Assembly (NCBI RefSeq): GCF_000008185.1
Contig: NC_002967.9
Span: forward strand, 310,001 to 374,000
Direction of reading: 5' to 3'
Source of the DNA: Treponema denticola ATCC 35405
GTDB taxonomy: Bacteria; Spirochaetota; Spirochaetia; Treponematales; Treponemataceae
DNA length: 64,000 nt
The translations under genes and the position numbers were made by a program. The notes beneath the pieces were generated by a model, which was given only the letters and a program-made list of their open reading frames with translations, did no database searches and was not told the DNA's origin. Shown piece after piece: positions 55,209 to 63,385 of this stretch. Position 1 is the first letter of the stretch. The number at the start of each line of letters is the position of its first letter.

Positions 55209-56077
55209 GTTGGAGAACCGTTGTTATTTCAAATAGGGCAAAGCTGGATTTACACTTAAATCATCTAGTAGTTCGGGGTGAAAAAACTCAAAAAGTTTTT
55301 ATCGAAGAAATTTCAGTTTTAATCATTGAAACGACAGCGGTATCTATAACCGCAGCCTTATTAAATGAGCTTATAAAACAAAAGGTTAAGGTAATTTTTT
55401 GTGACGAAAAACGAAATCCGGCTTCTGAATTGATAGGATATTACGGCAGCCACGATACCAGCGAAAAAATCAGGCTTCAAATAAAATGGGATAAGAATAT
55501 CAAACAGCTTGTATGGACTGAGGTCGTAACAGAAAAAATAAGACAGCAAAAATACCTCTTAGAAAAACTGAATCTTCCGCAAGCAAGTTTACTGGCTGAG
55601 TATATTACGGATATAGATATTAACGATAAAACAAATAAGGAAGCCCATGCTGCAAAAGCATATTTTGCAGCGTTATTTGGAGCAGGTTTTTCCAGAAGTT
55701 TGGATATTCCTATAAATGCCGCTCTAAATTACGGATATAGCATCTTACTTTCTGCATTTAATCGTGAAATAATAGCAAACGGTTATATTACACAACTGGG
55801 AATTTTTCATGATAATATGTTTAATCCCTTTAATCTCGGATCAGACCTTATGGAGCCTTTTAGGCCTCTCGTTGATGCAGAAGTTTTTAAACTTAATCCT
55901 CAAAAATTTGAACATGAAGAAAAACTAAAAATAGTTAGTGTTATAAATAAAAAGGTGCTCATAAACAATAAAGAGCATTATCTAAATAAAGCTATCGAAA
56001 TTTTTGTACACAGTATTTTTGATGCTCTAAATGAAAAGGATATTTCACAAATTAACTTTTACCGAAATGAGTTATAG
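55205..56077 (+). CDS. cas1: CRISPR adaptation integrase Cas1
   Basis: 290 residues, full length for type II Cas1. N-terminal beta domain (SWRTVVISNRAKLDL, LIIETTAVSI), then the helical catalytic domain with the Glu of NKEAHAAKAYF, His in LGIFHDNMFNPFNL and Asp in PFRPLVDAEVF. With Cas2 it integrates new spacers at the leader-repeat junction. Its ATG overlaps the cas9 stop by 4 nt. Confidence 0.97.
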   Translation: MSWRTVVISNRAKLDLHLNHLVVRGEKTQKVFIEEISVLIIETTAVSITAALLNELIKQKVKVIFCDEKRNPASELIGYYGSHDTSEKIRLQIKWDKNIKQLVWTEVVTEKIRQQKYLLEKLNLPQASLLAEYITDIDINDKTNKEAHAAKAYFAALFGAGFSRSLDIPINAALNYGYSILLSAFNREIIANGYITQLGIFHDNMFNPFNLGSDLMEPFRPLVDAEVFKLNPQKFEHEEKLKIVSVINKKVLINNKEHYLNKAIEIFVHSIFDALNEKDISQINFYRNEL

Positions 56078-56387
56078 ATTTATGAGAGTCATCGTTTTTT
56101 TTGATTTACCCGTAATAACACCCGAAAATAGGCATAATTATTCGGTTTTTAGGAAGTATCTAATTAAATCCGGCTTTATTATGCAGCAAAAGTCGGTTTA
56201 TTCAAAATTGGTTTTAAATCTTACAAATAGAGACTCTATTGTAAAAAGTATAGAGAAGAATAAACCTCCAGAAGGCTTGGTTGAAGTATTAACCGTCACC
56301 GAAAAGCAATATGCAAAAATGGAAATTATTATTGGAGAATCTAAAACAGAATATTTAAATACCGATGAAAGGCTTGTTGTTCTATGA
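56067..56387 (+). CDS. cas2: CRISPR adaptation protein Cas2
   Basis: 106 residues from the ATG at 56067. I choose this start because the product then begins MSYRFMRVIVFFDLP, the same way as the Streptococcus Cas2 (MSYRYMRM...); the next ATG at 56082 is an alternative. The ferredoxin-like fold has Asp in FFDLPV. It bridges two Cas1 dimers. It overlaps cas1 by 11 nt and csn2 by 4 nt. No ribosome-binding site is evident, so translation is probably coupled. Confidence 0.95.
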   Translation: MSYRFMRVIVFFDLPVITPENRHNYSVFRKYLIKSGFIMQQKSVYSKLVLNLTNRDSIVKSIEKNKPPEGLVEVLTVTEKQYAKMEIIIGESKTEYLNTDERLVVL

Positions 56388-57058
56388 AACTGGTACATCC
56401 TGACATTAAAAATCAAATAATATTTTCGGAAAATAAAGTTAATGTTTTAACTATAGAAAATAAAACTTTTTTTACCGAATTTGTATCGGAGCTTTTTAGT
56501 CAATATTCAGGTAATGAGGGCAAATTCATATTATCCGAGGATGACAAAGAGCTTTCTATACCAAAAACATGTGAGTTGATACTAAATCCTATAAATCTAG
56601 ATATAAATAATAAACAAAATTTAAATAAAATTTATTCGATCTTAAAACAAAGTATTTCCGATGAATATAATTACCTAAAAACATGCACCATAAAAAGCGA
56701 AATATTAAAACATATAGACGATGTACTTCTTTCTTTGGATATACCTTTAAAACGGAGTGAAGAACTGGACTTGATCAGCATATTTAAAGCTGTTAATATC
56801 TCTTTTGAAACAGAATATACAAATTTACTTGAAAAAATTATAGATTATATAAGCGCTTCTGTGGAATTAAATCAAATAAAATGCTTTATTTTTATAAACC
56901 TAAAACAGTTCTTACATTTTAAAGATTTATCCGAGTTATACAAATTTGCCTGCTATATAAAAACAAATCTATTTTTAATCGAGGGGTCATACACATCTAC
57001 AAAAGAAGATTGTGAAAAATCATATATTATTGATAAGGACCTTTGCGAAATATATTGA
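56384..57058 (+). CDS. csn2: CRISPR adaptation protein Csn2
   Basis: 224 residues, the usual length of short-form Csn2. It starts MKLVHPDIKNQIIFSEN and is helical with a C-terminal stretch IKCFIFINLKQFLHF that matches the conserved strand of this family. Csn2 is a ring-shaped DNA-end-binding tetramer needed for spacer uptake and marks the locus as type II-A. The gene starts inside the end of cas2. Its stop codon lies within the -35 box of the array promoter. Confidence 0.9.
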   Translation: MKLVHPDIKNQIIFSENKVNVLTIENKTFFTEFVSELFSQYSGNEGKFILSEDDKELSIPKTCELILNPINLDINNKQNLNKIYSILKQSISDEYNYLKTCTIKSEILKHIDDVLLSLDIPLKRSEELDLISIFKAVNISFETEYTNLLEKIIDYISASVELNQIKCFIFINLKQFLHFKDLSELYKFACYIKTNLFLIEGSYTSTKEDCEKSYIIDKDLCEIY

Positions 57059-57083
57059 CAATAAATACTTCTCATGGTAGTAT
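57055..57083 (+). promoter_or_regulatory. Pre-crRNA promoter
   Basis: TTGACA (57055-57060, perfect), 17 nt, TAGTAT (57078-57083). The -35 box contains the csn2 stop codon. Transcription would start near 57090, about 63 nt before the first repeat. Confidence 0.75.
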
Positions 57084-57152
57084 TAAAAAGTAATCATCTT
57101 AGACTACCGCTATCAATAGTGTGATAGGCTCTCCACCTACGCCATATCTGAC
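57059..57152 (+). promoter_or_regulatory. CRISPR leader
   Basis: The 94 nt between csn2 and the first repeat. It holds the rest of the promoter and a perfect inverted repeat CTATCA-6 nt-TGATAG (57110-57127). The last bases before the repeat, GCCATATCTGAC, should include the anchor read by Cas1-Cas2. Leader at this end is supported by the degenerate repeat at the opposite end. Confidence 0.8.
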
Positions 57153-60100
57153 GTTTGAGAGTTGTGTAATTTAAGATGGATCTCAAACTATAGGAGGTTT
57201 CAAAATGGAAAAATCGAAGTTTGAGAGTTGTGTAATTTAAGATGGATCTCAAACTATCAAGTTGAGCCTTCTTTAAAGCTCCGCGTTTGAGAGTTGTGTA
57301 ATTTAAGATGGATCTCAAACTATAGGAGTTCCAGACCCAGCACCATCACCGTTTGAGAGTTGTGTAATTTAAGATGGATCTCAAACAAAATCGAATGTAT
57401 CGCAAGATTCAAACCAGTTTGAGAGTTGTGTAATTTAAGATGGATCTCAAACTACAAAATCGAAGCAGAAGAAAGGAACTTCGTTTGAGAGTTGTGTAAT
57501 TTAAGATGGATCTCAAACGGTTCCAATCTTTTTGGAATGATTAACAATGTTTGAGAGTTGTGTAATTTAAGATGGATCTCAAACGATTCTGTATTTCAAC
57601 GCGATGTTGCTAATGTTTGAGAGTTGTGTAATTTAAGATGGATCTCAAACCTAACAAAAGGTGGAATTTTACCGAACAATGTTTGAGAGTTGTGTAATTT
57701 AAGATGGATCTCAAACAATTAGTTGTCATTGAAGGTGAAGCCGGAGTTTGAGAGTTGTGTAATTTAAGATGGATCTCAAACGCGGAAAAACTATATCGTA
57801 ATCTTCATAGAGTTTGAGAGTTGTGTAATTTAAGATGGATCTCAAACGCTGGAACGCCTATAGCGACGCAAGCTCCTGTTTGAGAGTTGTGTAATTTAAG
57901 ATGGATCTCAAACCGCTGGAACGCCTATAGCGACGCAAGCTCCGTTTGAGAGTTGTGTAATTTAAGATGGATCTCAAACGGTTCCAATCTTTTTGGAATG
58001 ATTAACAATGTTTGAGAGTTGTGTAATTTAAGATGGATCTCAAACCATCTAGAATCCTATAAGGCACGAAGTAATGTTTGAGAGTTGTGTAATTTAAGAT
58101 GGATCTCAAACCCTTTTTTGTAACTCCTATTTGCAGCTATGGTTTGAGAGTTGTGTAATTTAAGATGGATCTCAAACATTACTTTTCGAAAAAAAGCCGT
58201 ATTATAGGTTTGAGAGTTGTGTAATTTAAGATGGATCTCAAACTCTTTGTATTATAAAGTTAGCAGAGGAAAAGTTTGAGAGTTGTGTAATTTAAGATGG
58301 ATCTCAAACGAATCTACCACCCTCAATACTCCGCCTATTGTTTGAGAGTTGTGTAATTTAAGATGGATCTCAAACGTCAACATCACCGCGATCACTACAA
58401 ACAGCGTTTGAGAGTTGTGTAATTTAAGATGGATCTCAAACGAATGAAAAGGACAAGGAAAAAGCTGCCCTGTTTGAGAGTTGTGTAATTTAAGATGGAT
58501 CTCAAACTGATTATTTGGAAGGCATGAGTAAATGCTGGTTTGAGAGTTGTGTAATTTAAGATGGATCTCAAACGCAGTAACTCACAAGCCACTTTGAGAG
58601 TTGGTTTGAGAGTTGTGTAATTTAAGATGGATCTCAAACTTCGACGCTTGTCGAAAAGGCAATCAAGGCGTTTGAGAGTTGTGTAATTTAAGATGGATCT
58701 CAAACCGAGAAGTTATTATTCTGAACTTCACATCGGTTTGAGAGTTGTGTAATTTAAGATGGATCTCAAACCTTTGGTATCAATTAGGATTTCCTAAAGT
58801 CGTTTGAGAGTTGTGTAATTTAAGATGGATCTCAAACTACAATGATTGCTTGTTGTTCTGATGGAACGTTTGAGAGTTGTGTAATTTAAGATGGATCTCA
58901 AACTAGCCTCACCATTATAAAGCAATTCGCATGGTTTGAGAGTTGTGTAATTTAAGATGGATCTCAAACTGTTACGTCAAAAAATCCAATAAGTTGAAGG
59001 TTTGAGAGTTGTGTAATTTAAGATGGATCTCAAACCCTGATAAGGAAGATTGGCGAAAGAAGGTAGTTTGAGAGTTGTGTAATTTAAGATGGATCTCAAA
59101 CTGCTACATCAAATAACCCTACAAGTTGAAGGTTTGAGAGTTGTGTAATTTAAGATGGATCTCAAACCCAAAAGTTCACAGTCATCCGAGTAGACGTGTT
59201 TGAGAGTTGTGTAATTTAAGATGGATCTCAAACCTATCTACTTTTGGGAACCCTAATTGGTACGTTTGAGAGTTGTGTAATTTAAGATGGATCTCAAACT
59301 TTCTTCTGTTTGTCCATGTCCAAACCTCCGTTTGAGAGTTGTGTAATTTAAGATGGATCTCAAACAACAATGTGTGATTTTTCGGACTTAGTCCCGTTTG
59401 AGAGTTGTGTAATTTAAGATGGATCTCAAACAAGGGAATAACCTTACCATTCTGTCTTATGGTTTGAGAGTTGTGTAATTTAAGATGGATCTCAAACTTC
59501 CCAAAAGTTGATGCTGATACGATTGGTGTTTGAGAGTTGTGTAATTTAAGATGGATCTCAAACAACAATCAGCCGTGAGGGAATACGCCGCGTGTTTGAG
59601 AGTTGTGTAATTTAAGATGGATCTCAAACAGGTTAATGATGAAAAAAATAATAACTACTGTTTGAGAGTTGTGTAATTTAAGATGGATCTCAAACGGGCA
59701 TATTATGCAGATATGCAACGAAACGGTTTGAGAGTTGTGTAATTTAAGATGGATCTCAAACCTTGGAAAAGAATTTATAAAATGCGAAGTTGTTTGAGAG
59801 TTGTGTAATTTAAGATGGATCTCAAACGAACATATGCTCGCTCTTTCTCGAGTACTCGTTTGAGAGTTGTGTAATTTAAGATGGATCTCAAACAAACTTT
59901 GAGGTACTAAATAAAACAAGTCAGTTTGAGAGTTGTGTAATTTAAGATGGGTCTCAAACACCTTTCAATAGTAGCATCGGGCAAACCAGGTTTGAGAGTT
60001 GTGTAATTTAAGATGGGTCTCAAACGTCTCTAGTTACTTTACGTATAAACTCTATGTTTGAGAGTTATGTAATTTAAGATGGGTCTCAAACGGGCATATT

Positions 60101-60949
60101 ATGCAGATATGCAACGAAACGGTTTGAGAGTTGTGTAATTTAAGATGGATCTCAAACCTTGGAAAAGAATTTATAAAATGCGAAGTTGTTTGAGAGTTGT
60201 GTAATTTAAGATGGATCTCAAACATGCGATATATCTATGACTTTACCTATTCTGTTTGAGAGTTGTGTAATTTAAGATGGATCTCAAACAAACTTTGAGG
60301 TACTAAATAAAACAAGTCAGTTTGAGAGTTGTGTAATTTAAGATGGATCTCAAACATATCTTTTGTCGTTAAAGTTAGTAAAAAAGTTTGAGAGTTGTGT
60401 AATTTAAGATGGATCTCAAACTTTGAAATTCCCCAAATGTCAATTGTTTTCGTTTGAGAGTTGTGTAATTTAAGATGGATCTCAAACGAAAATGCAGGCG
60501 GTTCCACTGGAGAGGTTGTTTGAGAGTTGTGTAATTTAAGATGGATCTCAAACTAATTCAAAAAAAGGTCTTGGTTTGAAAGGGTTTGAGAGTTGTGTAA
60601 TTTAAGATGGATCTCAAACAGCCCGCCCTGCGGAATTGCACGGCCCGTTGTTTGAGAGTTGTGTAATTTAAGATGGATCTCAAACATTGAGCGTCAAGCA
60701 CCCGGTAAGCCCACCGTTTGAGAGTTGTGTAATTTAAGATGGATCTCAAACTTGGTTATTCGACTTTTGATTTGAGCTATCGTTTGAGAGTTGTGTAATT
60801 TAAGATGGATCTCAAACCTCGCTCGAGCACAACAGGTGGCTGTCCACGTTTGAGAGTTGTGTAATTTAAGATGGATCTCAAACTTTCCAGCTAGAGCATC
60901 AAAGTTTATAGGGGTTTGAGAGTTGTGTAATTTAAGATGACAACCAAGC
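57153..60949 (+). CRISPR. Type II-A CRISPR array, 58 repeats and 57 spacers
   Basis: 36-nt repeat beginning GTTTGAGAGTTGTG and ending GGATCTCAAAC, period 66 nt. Spacers are 30 nt except number 9 (57717-57745, 29 nt). Transcription is plus strand, as judged by the leader, the tracrRNA match and the 3' degenerate repeat. Repeats 43, 44 and 45 (59924, 59990, 60056) carry GGGTCTC for GGATCTC, and repeat 45 has a second change. The last repeat (60914) matches for 26 nt only. Duplicated, shifted and homologous spacers are listed under findings. The active genes and conserved repeats suggest a working array. Confidence 0.98.
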
Positions 60950-60961
60950 ACAATGCTTAAT

Positions 60962-60995
60962 GGAACCTCGAAAAATTTCAGCTTTTTGAGGTTCC
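60962..60995 (+). other. Hairpin at the array end
   Basis: GGAACCTC-G-AAAAA (60962-60975) and TTTTT-GAGGTTCC (60983-60995) form a 13-bp stem with one bulged G and a 7-nt loop, 12 nt after the last repeat. No strong T run follows, so it may stabilise or end the pre-crRNA but is not a textbook terminator. Confidence 0.45.
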
Positions 60996-61067
60996 CATTG
61001 ATTTTCATCATGTATAAAATATAGAATATTCATTTATAATAGGCTTTCCTTTTTTTTGATTTTTCTT

Positions 61068-61073
61068 TATAAT
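61068..61073 (+). promoter_or_regulatory. -10 box of the TetR-family gene
   Basis: TATAAT at 61068-61073, six bases before the ATG at 61080; the -35 region (TTTCCT near 61045) is weak. The transcript would begin at the start codon. Confidence 0.45.
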
Positions 61074-61079
61074 ATAGAT

Positions 61080-61706
61080 ATGGCTAAATTTAAACGGAAA
61101 ACAAAAGAAGAACGGACGTATGAGATAATAGAAGCTGCAAAAAAGGTGTTTTTGAAAAAGGGCTTTCATAATACTACGATGGAAGATATTGTTGCCGCTA
61201 CAAGCCTTTCAAAAGGAGGGGTTTATCAGTACTTTAAAAGTACGAAGGCTATAATGTTTGCCATAATGCAGGAAGGAAACTATTTTCGATACAGACGCAA
61301 TGAAGAAATCTTTAGTTCTGCAAAAAAAATTGATGACCCTTACGAAATTGTAACCCAAGCCTTAGAAGCAAAACTATTTGATAATGTTCCCGAAAAACGG
61401 CTTTATCTAATGTTTCTTGCCGAAATTCTATATGACAAAGAATATGAGACTCTTTTTTGGAAACTTGAAAATCAAGCTCATAAGTTTATAAACGAAAATC
61501 TGGAACATTTGTTTAAAGAAGGGACTTTTGAAGGTAAAAAAATAAAGTATAAAACAAACAAAACAGGACGGCTCTACTCCCGTCTTTTTAACGGAATCCT
61601 TATAATCTATGAACTCTTTGAAGACAAAACTGTTTTTGATGAGGGAAAAAGAGAGCTCCACGACTTTCTCTATTCTTGTGTAAAAAAAAGCTTTACAATC
61701 GAATAA
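61080..61706 (+). CDS. TetR/AcrR-family transcriptional regulator
   Basis: 208 residues from the ATG at 61080. The N-terminal helix-turn-helix is typical: RTYEIIEAAKKVFLKKGFHN, then TMEDIVAATSLSKGGVYQYF. The C-terminal ligand-binding part is helical and variable. Such regulators repress efflux genes until a drug or metabolite binds. The MATE transporter starts 81 nt downstream with a perfect palindrome over its promoter (61754-61777), the expected target. Ligand unknown. Confidence 0.9.
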   Translation: MAKFKRKTKEERTYEIIEAAKKVFLKKGFHNTTMEDIVAATSLSKGGVYQYFKSTKAIMFAIMQEGNYFRYRRNEEIFSSAKKIDDPYEIVTQALEAKLFDNVPEKRLYLMFLAEILYDKEYETLFWKLENQAHKFINENLEHLFKEGTFEGKKIKYKTNKTGRLYSRLFNGILIIYELFEDKTVFDEGKRELHDFLYSCVKKSFTIE

Positions 61707-61725
61707 AAAAATTAGTTAGCCGCTA

Positions 61726-61777
61726 TTGACTTTATTTTCTCTTTTTATATAATATAACTGACGACTTCGTCAGTTAT
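61726..61777 (+). promoter_or_regulatory. MATE gene promoter and 24-bp TetR-type operator
   Basis: TTGACT (61726-61731), 16 nt, TATAAT (61748-61753). Directly behind it lies ATAACTGACGA-CT-TCGTCAGTTAT (61754-61777), a perfect 11-bp-arm palindrome covering the expected transcription start. This is where a TetR repressor would block RNA polymerase. Confidence 0.85.
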
Positions 61778-61787
61778 GGAGGTTCTT

Positions 61788-63143
61788 ATGACGGATAAAA
61801 GAGAACATTTGATTTCAGGTAATATGTTCAAGTTGATGCTTGAGCTCAGCATTCCGGGCATTATCGGAATGTTTGTAATCAGCTTATACAGCTTTGTGGA
61901 TGCAATATTCGTAGGAAGATATGTAAGCAGCGTAGCTTTAGGAGCAGTCAGTTTAGCCTATACATTTACACTGATAAATAACGGCATTGCCGTTTTAGTA
62001 GGTATAGGATCCGCTTCGGTTCTTTCGCGGGCGGTAGGAAGAAGCGACCAAGAAACCGTTGATTCCATTATGGGAAACGTCCTTTTGTTGACGCTTCTTT
62101 TTTCATTGGGAACTATGACAATCGGATTAATTTTTGCGCCTCAACTTTTGATTCTTATAGGAGCCGAAGGAGAAATGCTCCGATTGGGAGTAAGCTATCT
62201 GCGGATTGTATATATCGGTTCAGTCTTTGTAAACTTCGGTCAAGCAGCCAACATGGTTATGAGAGGAGAAGGCCGAATGGGGCTTGCCATGCTTTTGATG
62301 GGTATAAGTGCCGTACTAAATATTATTTTGGATGCGGTCTTTGTAATTGTTTTAAAAAAGGGACTTGAAGGCACCGCTATAGCAACCGTAATATCTCAAG
62401 TGGTTCTTGCAATTTGTAATTTTTGTTACTTCGCATTCTTCAGTAAAAACGTTAAATTCAAACACTTTAAGCTTCAAAAAAGTATCGTAAAAGAAACCCT
62501 TTCAATCGGCTTTTCTGCAATGTTGATGCAAGTTTTTGCTCTTTTACAGCAGGCAGTTATGTATTCTACATTAAAAAGATACGGCGGAGAAGATCAGGTA
62601 ATTTTGATGGGTGCTTTTTTTAGATATATGATGTTATCCTTTATTCCTCTTTGGGGAATAAGTCAGGGCTATCAGCCCTTTGCAGGAACCAATTTCGGAG
62701 CACAAAAATTTGAAAGGGTAAAAAAAGGAACATTTCTTTTTTACGGTTTCGGATTATTTTTATCACTGATATTTTGGCTGGTATTTTTAATTATACCTGA
62801 ACAGGTTTTGGGTCTCTTTTTGAAAAATAAGGAGCTTATATCTTTAGGAAGAACGAATGCAATGCTTGCTATGTCTTTATTTCCTTTGTCGGCAATTATG
62901 ATTATCAATTTAACCCTCTTTCAAGCTTTGGGTAAAGCGAAATATGCAGGCATACTGGTAATTGCCCGCCAATTTTTACTTTATATTCCGGCCGTATTAA
63001 TTCTCCCCGTATTTTTTGGAACACGGGGAGTTTGGATTTCAACCCCGATAATAGATACACTGGTTACGGTTTTATCTGCATTTATAGTGATTAAACTTTT
63101 TAAAAAAGATTTAAGCCCTAAAGATAAACCATTGAGTGCATAA
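61788..63143 (+). CDS. MATE-family efflux transporter
   Basis: 451 residues from the ATG at 61788 with GGAGG upstream. About twelve membrane segments in two halves; opening MLELSIPGIIGMFVISLYS and GIGSASVLSRAVGR are characteristic of the bacterial MepA/NorM type. It expels cationic compounds with Na+ or H+. The preceding TetR gene and the perfect operator indicate inducible expression. A more distant MATE gene lies at 12108. Confidence 0.9.
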   Translation: MTDKREHLISGNMFKLMLELSIPGIIGMFVISLYSFVDAIFVGRYVSSVALGAVSLAYTFTLINNGIAVLVGIGSASVLSRAVGRSDQETVDSIMGNVLLLTLLFSLGTMTIGLIFAPQLLILIGAEGEMLRLGVSYLRIVYIGSVFVNFGQAANMVMRGEGRMGLAMLLMGISAVLNIILDAVFVIVLKKGLEGTAIATVISQVVLAICNFCYFAFFSKNVKFKHFKLQKSIVKETLSIGFSAMLMQVFALLQQAVMYSTLKRYGGEDQVILMGAFFRYMMLSFIPLWGISQGYQPFAGTNFGAQKFERVKKGTFLFYGFGLFLSLIFWLVFLIIPEQVLGLFLKNKELISLGRTNAMLAMSLFPLSAIMIINLTLFQALGKAKYAGILVIARQFLLYIPAVLILPVFFGTRGVWISTPIIDTLVTVLSAFIVIKLFKKDLSPKDKPLSA

Positions 63144-63183
63144 GTTGTTTCCATCTCACAAGGCTGCCTTTATTCGTGCGGAG

Positions 63184-63299
63184 GGTTTAATACCCCGACG
63201 CTTGCGTCGTAACGAAGGGTATTAAAGCCGACTGCAACCACCTTATGAGAACATACAGTGCGAAACATTGAGCTCTGTACCCCGATGCTTGCGTCGGGG
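63184..63299. repeat. Two palindromic REP-like elements
   Basis: First, GGTTTAATACCC (63184-63195) pairs with GGGTATTAAAGCC (63217-63229, one bulge) around an inner hairpin CGACGC-TT-GCGTCG. Second, CCCCGATGC-TT-GCGTCGGGG (63280-63299, one G-U pair). The two share the TACCCCGAxGCTTGCGTCG core, so they are related repeats rather than two chance hairpins. GC-rich compared with the surroundings; they may also end transcription from both flanking genes. Confidence 0.6.
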
Positions 63300-63385
63300 T
63301 TGTTGATTTCGGCTGTCTTGTGAGATTTATATTTTGCAAGCGGGAGAAGCTTTTACCGTTATTAAATTATATTTTTAATATCAAT

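Noticed and set aside
57123-57152. 30 nt directly before the first repeat as a possible extra spacer
   Set aside because: No repeat, even degenerate, lies in front of it, so it is leader.
57094-61011. Several open frames on the minus strand across the CRISPR array
   Set aside because: They are made of the repeat read in a fixed frame (recurring RSILNYTTLK or FEIHLKLHNSQT) and are open only because the 66-nt period is a multiple of three.
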